DNA of 64,000 nucleotides, from contig CAWIJO010000028.1 of NCBI GenBank assembly GCA_963836355.1, positions 1 through 64,000 of the forward strand, given 5' to 3'. Under the pieces are notes generated by a model. That model saw nothing but the letters and a program-made list of their open reading frames with translations. It had not been told where the DNA came from and searched no databases. Each line of letters begins with the position of its first letter. The stretch's first letter is position 1. This stretch comes from Palsa-506 sp963836355. GTDB lineage: Bacteria; Actinomycetota; Actinomycetes; Streptosporangiales; Streptosporangiaceae. The position numbers and the translations under genes were made by a program. Of the stretch, positions 37,376 to 45,733 are shown in pieces.

Positions 37376-38779
37376 CTAGGCCGCCGGCGTCATCTTAGAC
37401 ACTGCGTTGATCAGCCGGTCGACCGCGTCGCCGCCGCGGGTTTCGGTCAGGTTTCCCAGCAGCTTCATGGTGAGCCGCATCACCGCCGGGCGCTTCACGC
37501 CGTGCCTGGTCGCGAACTTCATGAACCCGGGGTGGCCGATCAGCCGGACGAACGTGCGGGCCAGCGTGTAGTAGCCGCCGTAGGCATCCTGCAAGGCCGC
37601 CGGGTAGCCGCGCAGCGCGCTCTCCGCGCTCGCCGCCGTGGGCCGGGCGAGCGCCTGGGCGATGATCCGGGCGGCGATCTCGCCGGACTCCAGCGCGTAC
37701 GCGATGCCCTCGCCGTTGAACGGGTTAATCATCCCGCCCGCGTCGCCGGCCAGCAGCAATCCCCTGGTGTGGTGCGGGGTCCGGTTAAAGCCCATCGGCA
37801 GTGCCGCGCCACGGATCGGCGCGGTCCTGTTCTCCTCCCGCAGGCCCCACTCGGCCGGCATCGCGGCAAGCCAGCGGCGCAGCAGCGCGCGGTAATCGAT
37901 GTGCTGAAATGCGGCGCTCGTGTTCAGCAGGCCGAGGCCGACATTGCTGGTGCCGTCGCCCATGCCGAAGATCCAGCCATAGCCGGGCAGCAGCGAGTTG
38001 CCGTCCCAGAGGTCCAGCCAGGCCTCCAGGTAGTCGTCATCGTGCCGGGGGCTGGTGTAGTAGGTGCGCACCGCGACGCCGATCGGCCGGTCGTCGCGCC
38101 GCTGCAGGCCCATCGAAACTGACAGTCGCGACGAGTTGCCGTCAGCGGCGACGACGAGCCTGGCACGGAATACCCGTTCATCATGATCTTCAGTCCCGGC
38201 CCCGCGGGCAGTGCCCTCCGGGTTGGTGCCGCGGGCCGTGACCCCGGTGATGCGCCCGGTGCGGTCGTCCAGCAGCGGGCCGGTGACGGTCACGCCTTCC
38301 AGCAGCCGGGCGCCGGCCTTTTCCGCGTGCCGGGCCAGGATCTCGTCGAAGTCCAGCCTGGTCCGCACCATCCCGAAGGCTGGGTAGCTGGACAGATCCG
38401 GCCACGGGACTTCGATCCGGCCGCCGCCGCCGATGATCCGCAGCCCAGTGTTACGCGGCCAGCCGTCGGCCTCGCTGATCGGCACGCCCATTGCGGTCAG
38501 TGCCTTTACCGCCCGCGGGGTAAGCCCGTCGCCGCAGACCTTCTCCCGCGGAAACCGGGTCTTCTCCAGCACCAGCACGTCCAGGCCGGCCGTCGCCAGG
38601 TAATAGGCAACCGCTGCGCCGGCCGGGCCTGCGCCGACGACTATGACGTCGGCGCACTCGCCGCGCTGGGGGGAATTGCCGCCGCTGGCGCCACGGCGCG
38701 CGCGCGCAGGCTCGCTGGCCGAACTGATATCACGCGATGCCATGTCCGGAGCGTCAGCGAGGGGTACTTGCTCGGTCAC
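37376..38779 (-). CDS. Geranylgeranyl reductase family flavoprotein
   Basis: This is a 467-residue FAD-dependent reductase. After a variable 42-residue lead, the dinucleotide motif VIVVGAGPAGAAVAYYL (about 45-61) and the family signature FPREKVCGDGLTPRAVKAL are seen. LLAGDAGGMINPFNGEGIAY (about 335) is the second FAD motif. In actinobacteria such proteins saturate isoprene units of menaquinone (MenJ) or of other polyprenyls. Its position between menG and nuoA favours menaquinone. GTG start. A perfect Rex site lies just upstream. Confidence 0.9.
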   Translation of the reverse strand: MTEQVPLADAPDMASRDISSASEPARARRGASGGNSPQRGECADVIVVGAGPAGAAVAYYLATAGLDVLVLEKTRFPREKVCGDGLTPRAVKALTAMGVPISEADGWPRNTGLRIIGGGGRIEVPWPDLSSYPAFGMVRTRLDFDEILARHAEKAGARLLEGVTVTGPLLDDRTGRITGVTARGTNPEGTARGAGTEDHDERVFRARLVVAADGNSSRLSVSMGLQRRDDRPIGVAVRTYYTSPRHDDDYLEAWLDLWDGNSLLPGYGWIFGMGDGTSNVGLGLLNTSAAFQHIDYRALLRRWLAAMPAEWGLREENRTAPIRGAALPMGFNRTPHHTRGLLLAGDAGGMINPFNGEGIAYALESGEIAARIIAQALARPTAASAESALRGYPAALQDAYGGYYTLARTFVRLIGHPGFMKFATRHGVKRPAVMRLTMKLLGNLTETRGGDAVDRLINAVSKMTPAA

Positions 38780-38797
38780 GGACCCGTCCTGACTATC

Positions 38798-38815
38798 TTG
38801 TGAACAGCTTCACAA
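38798..38815. promoter_or_regulatory. Putative Rex operator
   Basis: TTGTGAACAGCTTCACAA matches the Rex consensus TTGTGAA-N4-TTCACAA at all 14 fixed positions. Flanking C and G extend the dyad to 8+4+8. It lies 19-36 bp upstream of the reductase-nuo gene string. Rex is the NADH/NAD-sensing repressor of respiratory genes in actinomycetes. High NADH would release it and raise complex I expression. No rex gene is in the window. Confidence 0.82.
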
Positions 38816-38903
38816 GTGCTTACCCTCGCAGTCTAAACCGTCTCCGCCACCGGGCCAGAGTCGGCCCGGCCGCCCGCCGCCAGCGGCTTCCGCCGAGCCG
38901 CGC

Positions 38904-39605
38904 TCACCCAGGCGGCCGCAGCGCGGTATGCACGGCGACGATTCCCATCGTCAGGTTCTGCCAGCCGACGGCCGACCAGCCGGCCGCGCCGATCCGCCGG
39001 GCCAGTTCGGGCTGGGCAGGCCAGCCGGCAATCGACTCGGCCAGGTACTCATAAGCGGCCGGATTCCCGGACAGCAGCCGGGCGACCGCCGGCAGCGCGG
39101 CAGCGAGATAGCGCTCGTACAGCGCGTCCGCTTGCGGCCAGGGCAGATGGCCGAACTCGCAGACGACGAGCCGGCCGCCCGGCCTGGTGACCCGGCGCAG
39201 TTCGGCCAGCCCGGCATCGGGATCGGCGAGGTTCCGCAGGCCGAAGGAGATCGTCACGGCATCGAACGACCCGGCGCGGAACGGCAGCGCCAGCGCGTCG
39301 CCGGCCACGAACGCCACCGAGCGAGCCGGCTTTCGCGCCCCTACCTGCAGCATGCCGAGCGAGAAGTCACAGGCAACACAGGTCGCTCCCGCCCCGGTGA
39401 ACGCCCTGGACGAGGTTCCGGTGCCCGCCGCGAGATCAAGCACCCGGTCCCCGGCGGCGGCCCCGACCGCCCTGGCCACCACCCGGCGCCAGCGCCGGTC
39501 CTGGCCGAGCGACAGCACGTCGTTGAGCAGGTCGTAGCGCTCGGCGACCAGGTCGAACATCGCGGCGACCTCGCCTGGCCGCTTGTCGAGCTTCGCGCGG
39601 GTCAT
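38904..39605 (-). CDS. menG: Demethylmenaquinone methyltransferase
   Basis: This is a 233-residue UbiE/MenG-type enzyme making the last methylation of menaquinone. The start MTRAKLDKRPGEVAAMFD, the SAM motif VLDLAAGTGTSSRAF (about 53) and the family motif ITISFGLRNLAD-like VTISFGLRNLADPDAGLAE (about 122) support this. I chose ATG 39605, the start of homology, overlapping the stop of the upstream peptidase fragment as ATGA. Confidence 0.93.
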   Translation of the reverse strand: MTRAKLDKRPGEVAAMFDLVAERYDLLNDVLSLGQDRRWRRVVARAVGAAAGDRVLDLAAGTGTSSRAFTGAGATCVACDFSLGMLQVGARKPARSVAFVAGDALALPFRAGSFDAVTISFGLRNLADPDAGLAELRRVTRPGGRLVVCEFGHLPWPQADALYERYLAAALPAVARLLSGNPAAYEYLAESIAGWPAQPELARRIGAAGWSAVGWQNLTMGIVAVHTALRPPG

Positions 39606-40021
39606 CCGCCCAGCCTGGCATAGCGCACGGCTGGCCTGCTCGCTGGCGGCGGCCTGGCGCACAGCAGGGCCGGCCGCCGCCAGGGCTCGCCGAGAACGTG
39701 CTGCGCGAGGAATGCGAGCACGGTCTCGTACCAGACGATCACTTGACCGGGGGCGAGGAGCCAGTGGTCCACGTCCGGGAAGTAGAGGAACTTGGCGTCC
39801 TTGGCCCGGCCGGCCAGGTCCGCCCACAGCCGCAGCGCCTCGCCGACCGGCACCCGGTGGTCCTTGTCCCCGTGGATCACCAGCATCGGCGTGCTGACGG
39901 CATCCACGTGCAGGTTCGGCGAGTTCGCCAGGTACCGCTCGGGCTGCTTGAGCGGGTCGCCGAAACGCCTGCGCCAGTACGAGGGCAGGTCGGTGGTGGC
40001 GAACATCTGGTTGGCCGTAAG
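39602..40021 (-). pseudogene. Truncated S9-family peptidase, C-terminal end
   Basis: Only the last 130 or so residues of a prolyl-oligopeptidase/acylaminoacyl-peptidase-like enzyme remain. The catalytic Asp (VIHGDKDHRVPVGEAL) and His (FPDVDHWLLAPGQ) regions are present. The nucleophile Ser and the beta-propeller are absent. Just upstream of ANQMFATTD the frame is stopped (TAG at about 40028) and homology ends. The 3' end is still coupled to menG by ATGA, so the full gene probably once stood here. Confidence 0.75.
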
Positions 40022-40067
40022 CGGAACCTATCGCCCGGGCCTGCCGCGCAGGAAGACGCCCGGGGTG

Positions 40068-40989
40068 CTAGCGCGCGGACCGCCGGCCCTGGCCGGGCCG
40101 GTGCCGGAGAATCATCCGGCCGTAGGTCACCAGATCGACCGAGTAGCGCTTCCAGAGCCGCCCCGGCTCCCGGAACAGCCGGTAGGCCCAGCCCAGGCGC
40201 ATCCGGTTTACCCACCGCGGGTACCAGTAGACGCGCTCGGCCAGGTGATCCAGGTAGCTGCCGCCAGTGATGATCACCGGCACGTCCAGCAGGCCGGCTG
40301 ACCTCCCAGACCCAGTCCTGCTGCATCGGTGTCGGAATGGACACGTGCAGGATGTCAGGCTGGGCGGCGTTGATGGTCTTGACCATCATGTCGACGTCGG
40401 CCTCGTCATACCGTCCAGGGTGGCCGCGTGCCACGTCCCAGAAGCCGTGCAGAGTCCCGGCGATGGGCAGTCCAGGGAATGCCGCTACCAGGTTCTCTGC
40501 GGCCTGCTCCGGGATGCCCTCGGCGCAGCCGAACAGGAAGTTCGAGAGGCCGTCAGCCGCGGAGAGCTCGAAGATCTTGGGGCAGATGTCGTCGTTGCCC
40601 TGCCGGTCCGGAACGGGCAGCCCGAGCGCGCGTCCGCCGAGGACGATCCCCCATCCGTCCGGAAGCACCACATCGAACCCGTTCATCTTGGTCACCAGGC
40701 CAGGGGTCTGGTGACCGCGAACGACGTAGTCCGGATTGATGAACGAGACGGTCAGGCGCGACCGGGTCCGCACTGCCTCCTGTACCGCGCCGACAAATTC
40801 CGCGTCCGACATGCACGACAGACCGATGCCGAGGAATTCGCGTTTCCCGGCCCGGTAGCCTTCGCCGAGTTCCTTCGAGAGGGCGTCCGGCAGCCCGGGC
40901 ACGGTAGCCCGGCCGCCGTCCGGGCGCAACCCCGACGGCTGGCGGCCGACTGGACGGCCGTTGGCGGCCGGTTCCCCGGTCGCCCTCAC
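40068..40989 (-). pseudogene. WecG/TagA-type glycosyltransferase, frameshifted
   Basis: The N-terminal part (from GTG 40989, overlapping the epimerase stop) shows the GT26 pattern: TVSFINPDYVVRGHQTPGL, DVVLPDGWGIVLGGRALG and HVSIPTPMQQDWVWE. At about 40292 the frame is lost. The next frame continues VPVIITGGSYLDHLAERVYW and ends EPGRLWKRYSVDLVTYGRMI, the expected C-terminus. Removing one G from AGGCCGG (40291-40297) would restore one reading frame of about 306 codons. In the intact family the enzyme adds the second sugar to a polyprenyl-linked intermediate at the membrane. Confidence 0.75.
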
Positions 40990-41909
40990 AGCAGTCCCTC
41001 CGACGTCAGCAACTCACTGAGCCCGGCCTTGAGATCGTACTCGGGCCGCCAGCCGGTGGCGGCCATCAGCCGGTCCGGATCGGCGATAAGGTGCCCGTCG
41101 TCCGCGCGCCTGCGTTCCGGCTCCTCCCGGACATCGAGCGGCTCGCCGCGAATTGCCTCGATGGTGGCCAGCATTTCGGCGATGGTGGTGCCGACGCCCG
41201 TTCCGATGTTGAAGACGTCGAAGCCGCTGCCCGCGGCCGTGGCCACGACGGCCCTTGCCGTATCGGTGACGAAGATGAGGTCACGCTGCGGCCAGAGGTT
41301 CCCCAGCCCGATCGGCTGGCCCGCCCGCATGGCCGCCATCACGGCAGGCAGCACGTGCGGGTTGGTTTCCCTGGGGCCGTAGGTATTGAACAGCCGCGCC
41401 ACTACGGTGCGAACCTCCGGCCGGTCCGCGTGGAACCTGGCCATGACGTGTTCGCCCATCCACTTCGAAATGCCGTAGATCTCGTCTGGCCTAGACAACG
41501 CCGTCTCCGGCCTGCGCGCATCGCCGAATCCGTAGATCGCGCCGCTGGACGGGAACACGAAGGCCCGCAGCGGCGCCAGCCGGACTGCCCTGATCACGGC
41601 GTCCAGGCCGAGCACATTGATGTCCAGCGCCTGCTGCGGGTGGGCGTTGCAGTAGGGGATGAAATGCAGCGCGGCCATGTGGAAAACGGCATCGGGGGCG
41701 AAATCGGCCACCGGCCGGAGTTCACCCTCACTCCGGATATCCGCGTCCAGTACAGTGAGCCGCCCGGTGGCGGCGGCTCCCTCCAGGTGCTCGGGCCGGC
41801 CGAGGCTGAAGTCATCGACTACCAGCACCCGCGCGCCGCCGTCCAGCAGGAGGTCGACCAGGTGCGAACCGATAAAACCAGCCCCACCAGTCACAAGTAC
41901 GCGTTCCAC
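40986..41909 (-). CDS. NAD-dependent epimerase/dehydratase
   Basis: This is a 307-residue extended short-chain dehydrogenase acting on nucleotide sugars. It has the NAD motif TGGAGFIGSHLVD (residues 8-20), the catalytic YGISK (Tyr and Lys, about 152) and FNTYGPRETNPHVLP. It is closest to UDP-glucose 4-epimerase/dTDP-glucose dehydratase-like enzymes; the exact sugar is not predictable. GTG 41909 is chosen because the Rossmann fold begins there. It overlaps the glycosyltransferase gene by 4 bases. Confidence 0.88.
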   Translation of the reverse strand: MERVLVTGGAGFIGSHLVDLLLDGGARVLVVDDFSLGRPEHLEGAAATGRLTVLDADIRSEGELRPVADFAPDAVFHMAALHFIPYCNAHPQQALDINVLGLDAVIRAVRLAPLRAFVFPSSGAIYGFGDARRPETALSRPDEIYGISKWMGEHVMARFHADRPEVRTVVARLFNTYGPRETNPHVLPAVMAAMRAGQPIGLGNLWPQRDLIFVTDTARAVVATAAGSGFDVFNIGTGVGTTIAEMLATIEAIRGEPLDVREEPERRRADDGHLIADPDRLMAATGWRPEYDLKAGLSELLTSEGLL

Positions 41910-42318
41910 TATCTCGCCGGGTTCCTTCCCCGAGGTGTCCGCTTCGCGCTCGTATCCTTGCTGGTCAAGCGCTTGCCCGCAAGAATACGCGGGGTAGCGG
42001 CCGATGATACAGGGTGTTGCTACACGGCTGCCAGGCCGCAACCTGCCGCCTGGCCAGCGATGCGATCTGGCGCAACGACCGCGTCTCGATGAAAAGCGCC
42101 ACAATACCGGACATGCCGGAGCTGCCGGACTGGTTGGGCGCAGTCGAATAGGGAGATACAGAGATGTAATAAGCTTGGTCAGGCTCTGCGGGGGGTCGAA
42201 CGGGTTCGCTTTCACTGCTGGCGACCTATGCTCTTATCTAGCTTATCCGTCTACCAGTCACTGCCGTCGGCCGTCTCGCGCACCCGGGGCTGGGGCGCAG
42301 CGTGAGGAGTACTGCAGA
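41910..42318. other. Divergent intergenic region of polysaccharide locus
   Basis: This 409-bp gap separates the epimerase operon (minus) and the wzz operon (plus). It holds a 39-bp dyad (41951-41989) near the epimerase start and an AT-richer stretch at 42150-42250 suitable for a plus-strand promoter. GAGGAG precedes the wzz ATG by 10 bases. No gene is seen. Confidence 0.5.
41951..41989. promoter_or_regulatory. 39-bp imperfect dyad upstream of epimerase
   Basis: The left arm begins CGTATCCTTGC and the right arm ends GCAAGAATACG. The centre is the perfect palindrome CAAGCGCTTG (41966-41975). Eighteen positions pair, with two mismatches and one bulge. It is either a large operator shared by the two divergent operons or an RNA hairpin in the epimerase leader. 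Confidence 0.55.
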
Positions 42319-44130
42319 ATGGCCATCTCGCCAGGGTCGGATTCATTCGAGGTGACCGACTACGCCGGTGTGCTGCGGCGCCGCTGGTGGATAGTGTTTG
42401 GCCTGGTGTGCCTTGGCACGCTGGCGGCGGCTGCCTATGTCGCGGTCACGCCGAAGAGCTATACGGCTACCTCGAGCGTGCAGGTCACCCCCAATGCCGC
42501 CAACGTCAACAACGTGGCAGGCAGCCGGACCGCCACCGGTCCCACCGTCAACATGGACAACGAGGCGCAGGTCGTCAAGTCCACCACGGTTGCCGCGCAG
42601 GCGGGGAAATACCTGCGCAGCAAGCGCTCCGCCGCGCAGCTTGCCAAGCAGGTTAGCGTCACCGTGCCGGCGAACACCTCATTTCTCAACATCAGTTGCT
42701 CGGCACCTTCGGCGGCCGGCGCGCAGGCATGCGCCCAGGCGTTCGCCCGGGCATACCTGACGGTCCGGCAGGCGGCCGCCGTCAACAAGCTCGCCAGCCA
42801 GCGGGCTCAGCTGGTGTCGAAGCAACGAACGACGCAGGCGCAGGTATTCAAGCTGAAGAACAAGGAGCAGGGGCTGCCCGCCGGCTCCGTGGCCCTGGCG
42901 AACCTGAAGTCCGACCTGCAGAACAAGATCAGCCTGCTGCTCAAGCTGCGGTCGGCCATCTCCGCGCTCACCGCGTCGGTCAATACCAACCCCGGCAACA
43001 TCTCCTCCCCGGCCTCGGTGCCGCTGGCGCCGAGCAACCCCAAGCCGCTGCTCTACATCCCGAGCGGCCTGCTGGTGGGCCTGCTGCTCGGCGTCGTCCT
43101 GGCGTTCGCGGTGGACCGCCGGGATGACCGGATCCATTCGGCGAAGGACGTCGAGCGCTTCCTTGACCTGCCAGTGCTGTTCAGCCTTCCGCTGAAGCGG
43201 CTCAGCCCGCAGGCTTCGATCGTGTCGCCGAGATCAAGGACCGGCCGGGCGTTTACCGACCTGGCGCAGAGCGTCGCATCGAGTCTCGGCGACGGGAATC
43301 ACGTGATCCTGGTGGCCGGCACCTCGGCAGGCGAGAGCGGCAGCGTGATCGCGGCCAATCTCGCCGCCAACCTGGCCAGGACCCGGTCCGAGACGATCCT
43401 GGTCTGCGCCGACCTGCGGGACACGGTGACGCCGGTGCTGCTCGGGGTCGGCGACGGGCGCGGGCTCGCCGAGGTGCTGGCCGGCACGGCCACGGTCAGC
43501 GAGGTCGCCCGGCGGCCGGCCGAGGTGCCGCGGCTTCGGGTGATCACCCCGGGCGTGGACACCGCGGCGGTGTTCAATCACCTGCAGCACGATGCCACCA
43601 GGCGGATCATCGCGGAACTGCAGCGGGACGCGCGCTATGTGGTCATCGAGGCGCAGGCGACCGGCGATGGCGCCGATACCTTCAGCCTGGCCGAGTTCGC
43701 TGATGCTTCCCTCGTCGTGATCGAGGTGTCCGGTACCAGGCAGGGCGAGGCGGCCGACAGCATCCGGCGGCTGGACCGGATGCGGACGGCGGTGCTCGGC
43801 GCCACCGTGCTGCCGCCGATCCGCGGCAAGTCCAAGGCCGCCGGGCGGACCGCGAAGGCGAAGCCGGAGCCACGCCTGGCGCAGGCCAAGCCGCGGCCAG
43901 GGCAGGGCCAGCAGGCCAAGCCGCGGCCGGTGCCGCCCGAGTCGCGGCCGCGGGTGCTCCCCGGCCAGGGTCAGCCGCAGCGCACCGGGACGCCGGCAGC
44001 CGCGGGCACGGCTCGCGGTGCGGGCGAAACCTGGCCGCTGCCGCGCATCTCGGTGGCATCCCGGGCCGAGAAGAAGACGCCGCAGCCGGTGTCGGAGGAT
44101 CCCGCGGAGAAGGCCGCCGGGGGCAGCTGA
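42319..44130 (+). CDS. Wzz-type chain-length protein with degenerate kinase domain
   Basis: This is a 603-residue fusion of a Wzz/CapA-like polysaccharide co-polymerase and a BY-kinase-like P-loop domain. Two membrane helices (about 25-45 and 240-262) bracket an extracytoplasmic coiled domain. The P-loop position reads GTSAGESGS (about 333), lacking the lysine of GxxGxGK[ST], and the Walker A' ILVCADLRD is weak. The C-terminus is a Lys/Pro/Gln-rich tail with no tyrosine cluster. It probably sets chain length without phosphorylation. First gene of the plus-strand operon. Confidence 0.85.
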   Translation: MAISPGSDSFEVTDYAGVLRRRWWIVFGLVCLGTLAAAAYVAVTPKSYTATSSVQVTPNAANVNNVAGSRTATGPTVNMDNEAQVVKSTTVAAQAGKYLRSKRSAAQLAKQVSVTVPANTSFLNISCSAPSAAGAQACAQAFARAYLTVRQAAAVNKLASQRAQLVSKQRTTQAQVFKLKNKEQGLPAGSVALANLKSDLQNKISLLLKLRSAISALTASVNTNPGNISSPASVPLAPSNPKPLLYIPSGLLVGLLLGVVLAFAVDRRDDRIHSAKDVERFLDLPVLFSLPLKRLSPQASIVSPRSRTGRAFTDLAQSVASSLGDGNHVILVAGTSAGESGSVIAANLAANLARTRSETILVCADLRDTVTPVLLGVGDGRGLAEVLAGTATVSEVARRPAEVPRLRVITPGVDTAAVFNHLQHDATRRIIAELQRDARYVVIEAQATGDGADTFSLAEFADASLVVIEVSGTRQGEAADSIRRLDRMRTAVLGATVLPPIRGKSKAAGRTAKAKPEPRLAQAKPRPGQGQQAKPRPVPPESRPRVLPGQGQPQRTGTPAAAGTARGAGETWPLPRISVASRAEKKTPQPVSEDPAEKAAGGS

Positions 44131-44206
44131 CTATGCAGGCTGGGCTGGAGCCTGGGCCAGGGCCAGGGCACCATGCGGGAGCTGTCGCCACCGCCCGGAT
44201 GCGGCC

Positions 44207-45733
44207 ATGACGACCGGCTTGCGCGGCCGGCTGGACGGCCCGGCCGCCGGGACATCCGGTGATTACCGGGCCGGGCTGATTCCCGGCCGCCAGCGGGCCG
44301 GCTGGCCGGCGCGGTCCGGCCGCCGCGCGAGCGGCGACCGGGGCCACCCGGTGCGGCGATGGCTCGCCAGCCATCCCGGCTGGCCGGTGACGGCGCTGCT
44401 AGCTGGCTATCCGCTGTGGTGGGCGCTCGGCGTGGCCGACTTCATCTGGTTCATCCTGGCAGTGCCCATGGCGGCCCGGATGCTGGCCTGGCACAAGTCC
44501 GGCCGCCGCAGGATCCGGGCGCCAGCGGGGTTCGGCATCTGGCTGCTCTTCCTGATCTGGGTGCTTGCCGGGCTGCCGATGCTCATGCTGACCGCGCCGG
44601 GAACTGTCGACAGCGAGATCAGCCATCGCCTGATCTCGTTCGCGGTCAGGGCCGCCAGCTATGGCGGGGTGACCGTGCTGCTGTTGTACGTCGGCAACCT
44701 GACCGAGCGCGAGTTCTCCCGCCGCAAGCTCGCCTGGCTGCTCGGCCTGGTCGCGCTCTACGCAATCGGCGGCGGGATCGGCGGGGTTGTCGCACCGCAC
44801 TTCCAGTTCAGCTCGCCTACCCTGCTGCTAATCCCGCACAGCCTGCAGGCCAACGTGCAGATCCAGGCCTCCATGCACCCTGGCCTGGCGCAGGTGCAGA
44901 ACGTCTTCGGGACTACCGGCGGGCAGGGGCGGCCGAAAGCGCCGTTCGACTACACCAACGCCTGGGGCAACAGCCTGACTATCCTGCTGCCCTGGCTGAT
45001 CGTGGCCTGGTGGCTGGCCGGGACGCGCAGGCAGCGGCTGGTTAGCGGCGCTGCGATGGTCATCGCGCTGGTGCCGCTGGTTTACTCCCTGAACCGGGGC
45101 GTATGGATCGGCATCGGGCTGGCGGCGTGCTACCTGGCGGTCCGGATGGCCGCCCGCGGCAAGCTCGGCCTGCTGGCTGCGGTCCTTGCCGGTATCGCCG
45201 TGGTCGGAGTGGCGGTGCTGGCCACCCCGCTGCAGGGTGTCATCACCCAGCGGCTGCAGAACGGCAAGAGCAACGACCTGCGCGCGACCCTGTCCGCAGT
45301 GGCAATAAAGGACGGCCTGTCATCGCCGGTACTTGGGTACGGCGATACCAGGCAGGAGATCGGCAGCCCGAGCTCGATCGCGATCGGGCCAACGGCGAAA
45401 TGCGGGAACTGCGGCCAGACCCCGGTCGGTGGCAATGGGCAGCTGTGGCTGCTACTGATCTGCAACGGGATCGTCGGTGCCGCGTTGTATCTGGCCTTCT
45501 TCGCCTTCGGGTGCTGGCGGTACTGGCGAGATACCAGCCCGTACGGCCTGGCCGGCGTCCTGATCCTGCTCTTGTCCTTTGCCTACATGTTCACTTATGT
45601 CGCCGTGATCGCCCCGCTGGGCTTCACCATGCTGGCCTACGCGCTGCTCTGGCGCAACGACCTGGCTGGCCAGCCGCCGGCCGCGATGGCCGCGGCAGCG
45701 GAACCGGCCGGCTCAGCCGAGTTGCCTGCGTGA
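44207..45733 (+). CDS. O-antigen ligase/polymerase-like membrane protein
   Basis: This is a 508-residue protein with about 10-11 membrane helices and a large loop around 215-260, resembling the Wzy_C (O-antigen ligase/polymerase) family. The segment SLNRGVWIGIGLAACYL (about 290) with conserved Arg is characteristic. The Cys pair KCGNCGQTP lies in the last periplasmic loop. It is expected to polymerise or attach glycan repeat units outside the membrane. ATG 44207, 76 bp after wzz. Confidence 0.82.
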   Translation: MTTGLRGRLDGPAAGTSGDYRAGLIPGRQRAGWPARSGRRASGDRGHPVRRWLASHPGWPVTALLAGYPLWWALGVADFIWFILAVPMAARMLAWHKSGRRRIRAPAGFGIWLLFLIWVLAGLPMLMLTAPGTVDSEISHRLISFAVRAASYGGVTVLLLYVGNLTEREFSRRKLAWLLGLVALYAIGGGIGGVVAPHFQFSSPTLLLIPHSLQANVQIQASMHPGLAQVQNVFGTTGGQGRPKAPFDYTNAWGNSLTILLPWLIVAWWLAGTRRQRLVSGAAMVIALVPLVYSLNRGVWIGIGLAACYLAVRMAARGKLGLLAAVLAGIAVVGVAVLATPLQGVITQRLQNGKSNDLRATLSAVAIKDGLSSPVLGYGDTRQEIGSPSSIAIGPTAKCGNCGQTPVGGNGQLWLLLICNGIVGAALYLAFFAFGCWRYWRDTSPYGLAGVLILLLSFAYMFTYVAVIAPLGFTMLAYALLWRNDLAGQPPAAMAAAAEPAGSAELPA

